The notes under the pieces are model-generated. The model saw only the letters and a list, made by a program, of their open reading frames with translations. It ran no database searches and was not told where the DNA came from. From Eledone cirrhosa (Eukaryota > Mollusca > Cephalopoda > Octopoda > Eledonidae): 64,000 nucleotides of DNA. Shown here one piece after another: positions 11,090-20,649 of this stretch. The DNA is taken from positions 183,598,045-183,662,044 of the forward strand of contig OZ024743.1 in assembly GCA_964016885.1 (NCBI GenBank), given 5' to 3'. Every line of letters starts with the position of its first letter. The first letter of the stretch is position 1. The position numbers and the translations under genes were made by a program.

Positions 11090-11225
11090 CACCTTTCCAC
11101 TGACCTACTTAAACCAATTGTCAGTCATACAACTAGCAACTGTGACTGGTCTATACATGTCACTATGTCACGTTTCCACTGTCCACTGACCTACTTAAAT
11201 CAATGGTCAGTCATACAACAAATAA
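11090..11225 (+). repeat. Imperfect tandem duplication
   Basis: CACTGACCTACTTAAA(C/T)CAAT and GGTCAGTCATACAAC occur twice, about 80-90 bp apart. Confidence 0.75.
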
Positions 11226-11570
11226 CTTGCAAGAACAAGATTATGATCTGCTGAATTCAAAATATTTTCTGGACACATATTTTGCTCAAGATTGAACATG
11301 AAATCCTGCTCATTCAATTGTCATATTTAACACATACCCACATGAGTGCCATCCTCCTGCCACATCCATTCTCACTACATAATGGAACATCATAGACACC
11401 TCTTAAAACACCTGTCTGACAAAACCCAGTCACATGACTGTGACCTTCCCATTTGTAGTTATGCTATTTAATATGCCTTTTGGTCTACAGTAAATGACTT
11501 CCGAATTAGTCTTATTGGTAGTCACTCCTCTCTGGACAGGCTTAACTTGACAGCTAATTTTACTTTTGAC

Positions 11571-11742
11571 TGTAAATGTGGTTGGTGTTAGTAACGGCAT
11601 CTAGCCATAGAAACCAAACCAGAAACAGTTCTGTATGAGCAAGACACTGTCATCTGACCTGGCTTATCTCACAACGGGACAACTCTTCTAAACTATGCTA
11701 GTGTGGAAAAATGGGCATTAACCAATGATAATGATGATGAAA
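11571..11742 (+). repeat. LINE A/B-type 3' tail
   Basis: CTGTAAATGTGGTTGGTGTT, CGGCATCTAGCCATAGAAAC, CAGTTCTGTATGAGCAAGAC and a final AATGATAATGATGATGA. 3' UTR terminus without coding sequence. Confidence 0.75.
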
Positions 11743-12049
11743 CTAAATTTTGATGTACATCTACTTGTACATTAATTTCATCATTGAACTAATTACCAAC
11801 CCTCAATTCACTGATAGCATCTCTGTACTTAGCTTGTACTCCTCTCAAAAGCCATTCATGTATGCTTAGTTTTATTAGAGCCCACCAAAATAGTGTGGTA
11901 TTCTGCCAAAGGTCTTTACTAAATCAACAAATGCTGGATACAATGGTTTACTTTGGTTGTGAACTTTCCTTGTAGTTGTTTCACCAAGAAGAGGTTATCA
12001 GTTGTAATTAGTCCTGGCACAAATCCAAATTGCATCACATCTGAACTTA

Positions 12050-12750
12050 CTTTATATACTCTAATATATGTGACCCCTATTTTATGTTTGAGAAATAGGG
12101 AAAAATTCAAACCTCATTTATAAGCTGAGGCAGGTATCAACACATGTTTAGGTGATGCGGTTTTTTGAAATTCTCGTAAATGGAAAATATATTTATGAAA
12201 TTTAAATATTTTGATATTTAAAATGTTTTAACCCTTTAGCATTCAAACCGGCCATATCCGGCCAGAAATGTCTCACCTCCTTCTGTTCAAACCAGTTGAA
12301 ACTGGCTGCTTATACTGATGTTAAGGTATTGTTCTCAAAATAAATAATATCAAAATCTAAGATTCAATATTATGTGAGATAATTATGTAAGATAAAGAGT
12401 TTACTACAAAAATACGATAATATATATAGAGTAATGTGAATGATAGAGGGTTAAGTGTTGTTTAGAGTATAGTTTTTGTTTCACAACCCCATTATGTAAG
12501 GATTATTTTACCAATTTCCGGCCATTTTGAAGGCCGTATTCAATCAAAACATAAAAAATGATAGGAAATACGAATTTCACATTGAAAGTGAAACCAGTGT
12601 AATATTCACCTCCAAAGCAAAAATATTTTAGCACCTCATTTATGTAGAATTTTGAAATTGGTGAAAATGTGCAAAATATTAACCTTGAATATAAGCATCC
12701 CTCTAAATTTACCATCCATGTTTGTTTTTTTTTTGTCACATATTTCTTGG
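12050..12750. mobile_element. TIR DNA transposon copy, itself interrupted by a MITE
   Basis: Aligns along its length to 36837-37322 (shared: CCCTATTTTATGT, AGAAATAGG, TAGAGTATAG, CAAAGCAAAA, TATTTTAGCACCTCATTTAT, TTGTCACATATTTCT). Its terminal repeats are eroded. It is longer only because of the MITE at 12232-12450. No transposase, so non-autonomous. Confidence 0.75.
12232..12450 (+). mobile_element. TTAA-flanked MITE (piggyBac-like)
   Basis: 219 bp starting CCCTTTAGCATTCAAAC and ending with the inverted AGAGGG, with TTAA at 12228-12231 and 12451-12454. Copies at 28975, 51887 and 63268. CCCTTT ends and TTAA duplications are piggyBac traits; no transposase is in the window. Confidence 0.85.
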
Positions 12751-13173
12751 CAATTCTATTCCTAATCAGCTGTTACTTTCATAACCTGATCCATCAATTT
12801 GATGCCTCTATAATTGCTCCTTTCTAGAGCATCTCATTTACCTTTGTAGCAATTAATGATGAAACTGCTATGCCATTCACCTGATATGACACCATCATGT
12901 ATTACCTATTTGACTGTGTCAGTGTCTAGCTTAAGTCTTACTTTTCCAGATGTTTTCAGCAGCTCAGCAACTATCCCAGATGCCCATACACATAAATATA
13001 TACATATTAATATATGCACACACATATATTAATAATTACATACACAATATAAACATACACACATATATATTAATATATACATACACATAAATACACACAC
13101 ACACATTATGTACATACACATACATAAACATGTACATACACATACGTAAACTCATGCATTAATATGTACATAC

Positions 13174-13263
13174 ATGTAGTATTAACTTGGATATTTACCA
13201 TGCGGTATTCTAATTCTATTGTATCTCTCTCAGTTATTTACCATGCGACCCTCACTTCCTACC
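13174..13263 (+). repeat. LINE A 5' segment, copy 1 of direct repeat
   Basis: 90 bp, by eye identical to 13571-13660, offset 397 bp. It starts ATGTAGTATTAACTTGG and ends CACTTCCTACC before a C-run. May be a 5' UTR promoter unit. Confidence 0.85.
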
Positions 13264-13570
13264 CCCCCCCCCTCTCTATGCATCCCTTTAAGGTTTACTA
13301 CCCTGTCTTTAACCTAATTCATTCAATCTGAAAATATTGAAGAGATAAGACACTTTCCCATTCTTCTCTGCTAAAATGTATCACTAGAGTTGATTCCAAT
13401 TTTTCCAGCCATCCATCCATCCATCCATCCTTACTAATCTACGAAGGTATTTTAGCCTACATATTGTTGTTAATATTAATGATTAATGATGTTCCCTGCT
13501 GTATTAGCGCTAAATTTTCGAGGGTTTTTCTTAATAGTTTTTCATGACGTTATTATTGTTAATTTTACTG

Positions 13571-13660
13571 ATGTAGTATTAACTTGGATATTTACCATGC
13601 GGTATTCTAATTCTATTGTATCTCTCTCAGTTATTTACCATGCGACCCTCACTTCCTACC
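13571..13660 (+). repeat. LINE A 5' segment, copy 2 of direct repeat
   Basis: Second 90-bp copy, followed by a C-run (13670-13684) and 220 bp of 5' leader before the ORF. Confidence 0.85.
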
Positions 13661-13906
13661 TCACAAGTTCCCCCCCCCCCCCCCACCCCCACACACCACC
13701 ATAGTCTATTCGACCAATCAAACCTAGCATGCCATTTCCACTGCTGCTGCTACTACCTGCCTAACTAACTCTCTCCTCCTCTGGCGCATCCCAACGCACC
13801 CTGCCATTACCCCACCACCACTGTTCTTCTAGCCCTCAATTTTCCCACCGTTATGGATGGATGAGCTGAGAATACATTTGAGCAACTCTGAATCAATAGA
13901 TGAAAT

Positions 13907-16900
13907 ATGAATCTGCGAGCTACCAAGCACCCACGTGAAGCGCCAACCCAGAGACCCTCCCCTACGAGTGTCGACAAATGCCCAAAACTCCGAGTTGGTA
14001 CCATCAATGTAGGCTCAATGAAAGGAAGAGCAGGAGAAATCGTAGAAATGCTAGAGCGAAAGGAAGTTGATGTATGCTGTGTGCAAGAGACTAGATGGAG
14101 AGGAGGGTCTGCTAGAGTCCTTGTAGGAAAAAGCCAGTGCTACAAATTTTTCTGGGTGGGAAATGACGATGGGATGGGTGGTGTAGGTATACTATTAGCT
14201 GACAAGTGGGTAGATAAAGTAATCTCAGTGTACAGGGTAAATGCAAGAATCATTAAACTCAGACTAGTCCTGAATAAGACAATTACCACAATAATATCAG
14301 CTTACGCACCCCAATCGGGGCTGCCAGACGAACTTAAGGATAGGTTTTACGAGTCCCTAATACACACTACTGCTCTAACAGACGACAAGGACTTCCTAAT
14401 CATTGCAGGAGATTTTAACGGACACGTAGGTAAACACTGCGACGGCTTCAATAGAGTACATGGAGGCCATGGAGTTGGCACAAGGAATGAGGAAGGATTC
14501 AGACTTCTAGAATTCTGCGACGCCAATGACATGTTGATATGTAACACAAACTTTAAAAAACCCGACAACCACCTGATCACCTATAGATCAGGGGAGCACT
14601 CTAGTCAGTTAGATTTTATCCTCATCAGAGGACGTGACAGATGGACGGTCGTAAACACAAAAGCCTTCCCTAGTGAGGAATGTACATCCCAACATAGCTT
14701 AGTTGTCAGCGACCTCACGGTCAGAACTAGACGAACCCGGAAACAGAGGCCAACCTGGAGAAGAAAGATCTGGAAGCTGAAAGTCCCCTCAACCAGTAAC
14801 AGATTTAAAGATATTTTACTCAACGCCTACGGCAGTAAAGAAGAACAGATAGAGACATTTAACGTAGAAGAGAACTGGGAGTTCCTAAAAAATAACTTTC
14901 TAGAGGCGACGGATGAGGTTTGTGGCTGGAGTAAGACCTCAAGCAGGAGGAGAGTGACTTGGTGGTGGAACAATAAGGTAGATGAAGCAGTCAAGGCCAA
15001 GAGACAGGCATGGAAAGAATGGAAGAACGGGGGGAGCAGGGTACATTACATAGAGACCAAGAGGGAAGCTAGGCGACAAGTATACTTAGCTAGGAGGGAA
15101 GCAGAGGATAGAAAATTCAAGCATGTTTTACAACGTGAGGACCAGAAACAGGAGGTATTCAAGATTGCGAGGCAGTGTGTCAGAGATAGTTGTGATGTCA
15201 TTGGAGAGAAGTGTATCCGGAATGATAAAGGTGAGCTTGCCCTCACAAGTGCTGAGAAGAAAGATGCATGGAAGAGTCATTATGATAGATTACTAAATGA
15301 GGAGAATGCATGGGAAGAAGAGACCCTACCCCACGTAGACCCTATAGAGGGACCAGCAGTACAAGTCAGCGGCAGCGTAGTAAGTAAGGCAATCAGAGAT
15401 ATGAAGATAGGGAAGGCAACCGGTCCATCGGGTATAGCTGCCGAGATGCTGAAGGCATCTGGGTCTGTAGGTCACACTATAACCACACGTATCGTTAACC
15501 AGGTGATACTAGAAGGGGCCATACCAAAAGATTGGTGCAGTAGCATCATTGTCAACTGCTACAAAGGTAAAGGCGATGCACTAGATAGAGGAAACTATAG
15601 AGGTATAAAGTTGATGGACCAGGTCATGAAAGTAACAGAAAGAGTTATAGCACAGCTGATTAGGGACCGGGTGAATATAGACGAGATGCAATTTGGGTTT
15701 GTACCAGGGAAAGGCACCACTGATGCCCTCTTCCTTGTGAGGCAATTACAGGAAAAGTACCTAGCTAAAAGTAAGCCACTCTACTTGGCATTTGTCGACC
15801 TTGAGAAAGCCTTTGACAGAGTTCCACGTGCAGTAATCTGGTGGGCTCTTAGAAAACTAGGAGTAGATGAATGGCTTGTGAAAGTGGTACAAGCCATGTA
15901 TAGGGGAGCAGTCAGCAAAGTTAGGATTAGCAATGAGTATAGCGAGGAATTTAGCGTACAGGTTGGGGTGCACCAGGGCTCTGTTCTTAGCCCTCTCCTG
16001 TTCATCATAGTCCTGCAGGCAATAACGGAGGAGTTTAAGACCGGATGCCCATGGGAACTCCTGCATGCTGATGACCTCGCACTCATAGCTGAATCTATGG
16101 TAGAACTAGAGAATAAATTCCAAACCTGGAAGCAGGAACTAGAGAGAAAGGGCCTCAAAGTCAACATGACAAAGACTAAGGTCCTTGTAAGTAGACGAGA
16201 AAACAGAACCCAGATCCCCTCAGGGAAATGGCCTTGCTCAGTATGTAGGAAAGGTGTAGGTAGGAACTCCATTCTCTGCCCCAAATGCAAACAATGGGTA
16301 CACAAGAGATGTAGCGGGATCTCAGGAAGCTTAATTAAGAATGTAGGATTCACATGCAGCAGCTGTGCTGAAACAGCAAGCAAACAGCCACAGGAAACAA
16401 GTACCACCAATCTCTGGGAGGGCCCTGTAGAAACAGTAGACAGCTTCTGCTACCTAGGTGACCGAATTAGCAACGGAGGTGGGTGCTCAGAAAGTACAAT
16501 AACTAGGGTAAGAACGGGATGGAAGAAGCTACCACTGCTAGCTGCAAAAGGCTTCTCCCTCAGAATGAAAGGCAGACTGTATGATGCGTGTATCCGAACA
16601 GCGATGTTGCATGGTAGTGAGACCTGGGCGCTGAAGGTGGAAGACTTACGTAGATTAGAGAGAAAGGAAGCCTGCATGCTCCGATGGATGTGTAACAGTA
16701 ATATACGTGAACGACAAAGCATAAATGAATTGAGAGAGAGACTGAGCATAAGAGGAATCAAATGCTGCGTGCAGGAGAGGCGGTTACGCTGGTATGGACA
16801 TGTGATGCGTATGAAGGATGACAGCTGCATAAAAAGGTGCAGAGCACTAGAAGTTGATGGAAACCGCGGAGTGGGGAGACCCAAGATGACTTGGGATGAG

Positions 16901-17014
16901 GTGATAAAAGCCGACCTTACCCAACTACACCTCTCAAAGTCAATGACACACGACCGTGACTTCTGGCGTCACGCAGTAATACAGGGTACCCGACCTCCCA
17001 TGGGTACATGCTGA
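13907..17014 (+). CDS. LINE A polyprotein: AP endonuclease, reverse transcriptase, PHD-like finger
   Basis: 1035 codons without a stop, far longer than any other ORF here. Residues about 29-275 form an APE-type endonuclease with the expected set N34, E61 (QETR), D169 and N171 (GDFNGHVG), D236 (QLDFIL) and H263 (SQHSLVV), which nicks target DNA. Residues about 500-760 are the RT: GKATGPSGI, NYRGIKLMD, MQFGFVPGKGTTDA, FVDLEKAFD (D631), HQGSVLSPLLF and HADD (720-723), where most relatives have YADD or FADD. Residues 777-820 hold C-x2-C-x10-C-x2-C-x4-H-x2-C-x14-C-x2-C, the C4HC3 spacing of PHD fingers. The rest is the LINE C-terminal region with YDACIRTAMLHGSETWAL, RRLRWYGHVMRM and GVGRPKMTWDEV. 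The ATG at 13907 is the first in frame; it gives 28 residues before the endonuclease. Intact endonuclease residues suggest recent activity; the HADD change is the one doubt. Confidence 0.92.
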   Translation: MNLRATKHPREAPTQRPSPTSVDKCPKLRVGTINVGSMKGRAGEIVEMLERKEVDVCCVQETRWRGGSARVLVGKSQCYKFFWVGNDDGMGGVGILLADKWVDKVISVYRVNARIIKLRLVLNKTITTIISAYAPQSGLPDELKDRFYESLIHTTALTDDKDFLIIAGDFNGHVGKHCDGFNRVHGGHGVGTRNEEGFRLLEFCDANDMLICNTNFKKPDNHLITYRSGEHSSQLDFILIRGRDRWTVVNTKAFPSEECTSQHSLVVSDLTVRTRRTRKQRPTWRRKIWKLKVPSTSNRFKDILLNAYGSKEEQIETFNVEENWEFLKNNFLEATDEVCGWSKTSSRRRVTWWWNNKVDEAVKAKRQAWKEWKNGGSRVHYIETKREARRQVYLARREAEDRKFKHVLQREDQKQEVFKIARQCVRDSCDVIGEKCIRNDKGELALTSAEKKDAWKSHYDRLLNEENAWEEETLPHVDPIEGPAVQVSGSVVSKAIRDMKIGKATGPSGIAAEMLKASGSVGHTITTRIVNQVILEGAIPKDWCSSIIVNCYKGKGDALDRGNYRGIKLMDQVMKVTERVIAQLIRDRVNIDEMQFGFVPGKGTTDALFLVRQLQEKYLAKSKPLYLAFVDLEKAFDRVPRAVIWWALRKLGVDEWLVKVVQAMYRGAVSKVRISNEYSEEFSVQVGVHQGSVLSPLLFIIVLQAITEEFKTGCPWELLHADDLALIAESMVELENKFQTWKQELERKGLKVNMTKTKVLVSRRENRTQIPSGKWPCSVCRKGVGRNSILCPKCKQWVHKRCSGISGSLIKNVGFTCSSCAETASKQPQETSTTNLWEGPVETVDSFCYLGDRISNGGGCSESTITRVRTGWKKLPLLAAKGFSLRMKGRLYDACIRTAMLHGSETWALKVEDLRRLERKEACMLRWMCNSNIRERQSINELRERLSIRGIKCCVQERRLRWYGHVMRMKDDSCIKRCRALEVDGNRGVGRPKMTWDEVIKADLTQLHLSKSMTHDRDFWRHAVIQGTRPPMGTC

Positions 17015-17309
17015 AGCATATAAACAATATGCCCCCACTCCCCCCACCGCAAGGTGGTCGTGGAGGTGCCACGGCAAAAAAGCACCCAGCTCACACTGTA
17101 AAGTGGACGTGTAGGCGCCACGAAAAAGCACCCAGCACTCACTGTAAATGAGGTTGGTGTTAGGAAGGGCATCCAGCTGTAGAAATCAAGCCAGATCAGT
17201 TCCTGTATGAGCAAGGCATGGTCAGCCGACCAGACACTGCCCACAACAGGACAACCCGTCTAACCCATGCTAGCGTGGAAGAACGGACGTAAAACGGTGA
17301 TGATGATAC
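17015..17309 (+). other. LINE A 3' UTR with two hairpin units
   Basis: Two tandem about 43-bp units, each with a small stem-loop followed by AAAAAGCACCCAG: CGTGG/CCACG at about 17051 and CGTG/CACG at about 17105. Then AAGGGCATCCAGCTGTAGAA, GAGCAAGGCATGGTC, CCATGCTAGCGTGGAAGAAC and the GAT tail. The same elements end many truncated LINE and SINE copies in this window. Confidence 0.8.
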
Positions 17310-17563
17310 AGCTCGAAAGTGACACAGAGGAGACTGAGGTTAGCTGGACATGCCCACCGACATCCAGATTTGACACTGCACTCAGTGCTCCTGTGGGAGT
17401 CCCTGTATGGACACACTGGAAGAGGAAGACCAAGGTTAACATATGTTGATGCCCTAAGGACAGACACTGGTCTCTTGGAGACGCAGGACATGGCAGCTAT
17501 AATGAGGGACAGAGACCGCTGGAGAGAACTCGTCTATCGATCTCGAGAATTTTACCCACCCTA
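17310..17563 (+). pseudogene. C-terminal fragment of another LINE
   Basis: The frame VTQRRLRLAGHAHRHPD, LLWESLYGHTGRGRPRL, TYVDALRTDTG and DRDRWRELV ends in TAG at 17561-17563. This is the standard C-terminal end of Jockey/CR1-grade LINE polymerases, from a different family than LINE A. It starts directly at the LINE A GAT tail, so LINE A inserted beside or into it, but the matching upstream half was not found left of 13174. Related to LINE D (33050, 38155). Confidence 0.75.
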
Positions 17564-17564
17564 G

Positions 17565-18740
17565 ACATATATATAAACACACATTAATATACGCATGCAC
17601 TTACGTAAACAAATATATAAACATGCACACACACACACACGTACATATATAATATACTCGTGTGTGTGTATGTGTTGTTACCCCCAAGTCAGCCCTAATT
17701 AAACAGACATAAATAAAAAAAACATGCCAGATATGCCTGTATCTTTAATATTTAGGAGTACATTCCTTTAAATGGTAGGTAGTGATTTGATGGATTTGCC
17801 TCTTATTTCTAGCATTATTGTCGTTATTTTGGAAGTATTCATCAGAACACTAAAGCCTGTCATCCTTCATGAAATTGGCTGTTATATACTTGTACATGTG
17901 TTTTTTTTTTATTCCCTACTTTCTCTGTTACCATTCCACCCTTATTCTACTATTCTTAGTTTCTTGAAGAGCTTGTGTAATCCCCCACCCTAACCCTGCC
18001 TCATTTGTGTGTGTTTTTTTACTTATTTTTTTAAAACACTTTCTCTTCAAACACTTCTCTACCTTCTCCCATCTCTTGATGATACAGTTGTGTTTGGCAA
18101 CTTATAAAACAAATAGCTATTGAGTACAGCAAACTCTCCTCTTCCTCTGTTTCCTCTCATCTGTTATTGATGTTAGCTACTTAGCTTGGAATAACTTGCT
18201 AAATGCCAACCTGTAAAGGTGAAGCTGTTGCTGCTATTCTGCTGTATTGGAAGAGAAAATAAAAGTTTCAATTGAAGCAATCAATGTGAACTTTACTTAT
18301 CACACATATACATCACTGTGAAGTTATAGATATATTATCTCTTATGTCACTGTTCAGAATATTAACCATCTTTTATTACTTCTTCATCTAGACCTCTCTC
18401 ACTTCTCTACCACAAACTTTTATTTAGGACACAGATGGTATAAAGGTCATTACAAAAATGCTAATTCTTCACTTATCCTCAAGCTATTTGTCAGGCTAAC
18501 ATGATTCCTGTTTCTGTTGTGTTTAGCATTTTTCTTGAGATCATCTCTGAACAAGACCCAGTCACAGCTAGGTCAACACTGAAACATGTTGAAAATAATA
18601 TTTCACCCAAAGAATGCCTGTTATAGATTTGATCTTGCAACTCTTGTACACTACTGATTAAGAAATCAGTATTTTGTTAAAGGTTGTGGTTTTGTTGTTC
18701 TAATCCCCAGCTTAATGTGAGTGTTTCTCAAATATCAAAT
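17565..18740. other. No gene recognised
   Basis: Begins with CA/TA microsatellite DNA (17566-17675), then T-rich DNA. Around 18480-18640 a GACCCAGTCACAG...TGAAACATGTTG segment resembles foldback-type repeats but no partner arm was found. Confidence 0.5.
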
Positions 18741-18742
18741 GA

Positions 18743-18918
18743 TCTAGACCGGCGTTTCTCAACCATTTAATCACGACACATTATACCAGCATTCAGCTTA
18801 TTTTCTGAAGTTTGTATAAATTTTATCCAATAACTGATTATGAAAAAGTGCTTTTATTTTTTAAATGTTAAATACAGAAAGGGGTTATCTTAAGAAGGTT
18901 TTGAACTACTGCTCTAGA
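18743..18918. mobile_element. hAT-like MITE
   Basis: TCTAGA occurs on both sides (18743-18748, 18913-18918). Inside, the ends GCGTTTCTCAACC and GGTTTTGAACTACTGC are imperfect inverted repeats of the hAT CAG-GTTCTCAACC type. About 164 bp, non-coding. Confidence 0.5.
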
Positions 18919-18919
18919 T

Positions 18920-19855
18920 GTTTGTTAATGTTCTGTGACTAGCAATCTTGTTTTTCAACTCTTACTAAATCAAGCATCCTCTTGACCAGTAAAGCTGCAA
19001 TAGATTAATATTCAATCCAGAAAGGTGGAGTTGTGAAAGTATTTCCTCACTAGCTTAGTGTTTTGTAAGGCTGAGATAGGTTCCAACTCCATGTTAACCT
19101 GTATAACTGTGTATTTAATGTGATGAACTGTTGGAACGACAAAGAGACCAGTTAAGGCCTCCTTTAAATGGAAACCAGAAGTGGGGGCATAGGAAGCTAG
19201 ACAAATCCCTCAAGATCTGCTTAAGATATTTGGAAGAAAACCTAATTTGACATGACCTCTTGTCCCTCAATGCTCTATATGGAGCAAAGGGAACTAAAGA
19301 AGAAGATAAAGAAACGTGTACATTAAATTTGACTTCTTTCGATAGAAAGGCTGGTCTCTTAACTAAGAGATGATTACTCTTTCATTTGATGTTTAGATAA
19401 AGTCAATTAGGAAAGTTCTAGATTCTTAATGTTAGTATGTAAACATTTATTAGCATAACCTAATGTCTTAATGACAGCAAACATTATCTGATAATTAGTA
19501 TACAATAACTGTATATAACACTTGACTATAAATATCTTCCTTTTTATCAACATTTGATGTCCACATCAGTTTAACAACTGTCCATTACTGAACTACAGAC
19601 AGTTTTACTGTCTAATATAACAATATCTGGTTTATCACGTCTGAATTTAACAATTATCTTTAACCAAAGATTTCCATTTATATTCCTTATCATTACAGGA
19701 CATAGCTGCATACATATATGAGAGTGACAGCGAAGTGTGTTAGTGCAGAAAAGAATTACAAAGACATTATTTTTTAGCTTCTTCAGGGATGTATATTGAA
19801 AAAATATGTATACACACAAAGACATACATGGTAGAGTTGGGGCTATAATAAATTG
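18920..19855. other. No gene recognised
   Basis: Weak S2-like blocks (about 19180-19260) and AT-rich DNA. The minus-strand ORF at 19571-19858 shows no domain. Confidence 0.45.
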
Positions 19856-20115
19856 CATCTAGCCCACACTGAAAAGTGGTAGGGCTGGGACAAAAAGCAT
19901 CCATTCCGCATTGTAAAGTGATAGTGCTGGTGCCGTGATAAAAAACACCCAGTCCATCCTATAAGGTGGTAGTGCTGGTACCATGATAAAATACTCCCAG
20001 TGTATATAAAATGGAATATATGAGCAAAACATGGTCACCTAACCTGTCTAGCCACAGTACATGATGACATGTCTAACATGGAAAGTATGGAAAAAAACAT
20101 AATGATGTCTTATGT
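19856..20115 (+). repeat. LINE 3' UTR-like tandem units and tail
   Basis: Three about 50-bp units of AAGTGGTAGTGCTGGTRCC... AAAAACACCCAGTCCA type, then ATATGAGCAAAACATGGTCA. Units of the same build occur at 52370-52515 and inside LINE A/B 3' UTRs. Confidence 0.65.
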
Positions 20116-20229
20116 GAAGTGATATAGTTATCGTTCATTGAAAAATCAACTTTGATCTATGTTAGTGATTTTTTTTTTATTGAAGTATTTATTAGTCTGA
20201 GATGGATATATTGGTGAAGGATTATTCCT

Positions 20230-20340
20230 GTACAGAACATGGAATGGAAGGAATAAACTTCCATGTGTTTTGATGAAGAGTCCAACCCTTGCTAGCAGGG
20301 AAAGCAGACATTAAAACGATGATGATGATGATGATGATTC
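20230..20340 (+). repeat. LINE E-type 3' end with (GAT)n
   Basis: AGTCCAACCCTTGCTAGCAG then AAAGCAGACATTAAAACGAT and five GAT units. Confidence 0.7.
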
Positions 20341-20580
20341 CAGTTATTTGATCAATGAAAATAACCTATAACCTGTTCGTGAAATTAATGTGTAAGTGGC
20401 TGAGTATTCCACAGATACACGTACTCATAGCGTAATTCTCAGGGAAATTCAGCAGGACACTAAATGTAACAAGTCTTGTGCATTGCATTATAGCTATAAT
20501 CTATCTGATAAGCTTCCAAACAGTTTCTGTCTACCCAATTTCGCTGACAAGGCCAGGGTCAATCCAAGGATATGGTAAAT
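20341..20580 (-). repeat. SINE S4
   Basis: Inserted right at the GAT tail. Contains TTCGTGAAATTAATGTGTAA, GGCTGAGTATTCCACAG and GTAATTCTCAGGGAAATTCA, in the order of the S4 copy at 25735-26045. Confidence 0.7.
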
Positions 20581-20649
20581 GACACTTGCTCCAGATGCAA
20601 TGAGATAAAATGTAGTAGTTAATGATTGTAAAACAACCTCACTCATTCA

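Larger units (their letters stand above)
11800..12985 (-). pseudogene. LINE A-like RT fragment, split by a transposon
   Basis: Minus-strand pieces 12985-12755 and 12045-11800 both align by eye to the LINE A RT. The first gives SGI(V)AELLK, IINCYKGK, DALERSNYRGIKLMDQVMKV and then QLIRNR. The second gives MQFGFVPG, TTDNLFLVKQLQ and, after stops and shifts, the AFVDL region. The interruption 12050-12750 falls between QLIR and MQFGFVPG, which are about 12 residues apart in the intact protein. Stops and frameshifts make it a pseudogene. It is older than the DNA transposon that split it. Confidence 0.8.
13174..17309 (+). mobile_element. LINE A, apparently full-length non-LTR retrotransposon
   Basis: Layout: duplicated 5' UTR (13174-13906), single long ORF (13907-17014), 3' UTR with two hairpin units (17015-17295) and a GATGATGAT end near 17309. 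A single APE-RT ORF, a short 3' UTR and a simple-repeat tail instead of poly(A) fit RTE-type elements (family knowledge), but the exact clade is uncertain. The 5' boundary is taken as the first copy of the 90-bp repeat and could be 13571. No convincing target-site duplication was found. Confidence 0.8.

Noticed and set aside
15781..16410. 209-codon minus-strand ORF
   Set aside because: Shadow of the LINE A polyprotein, with no domain of its own.
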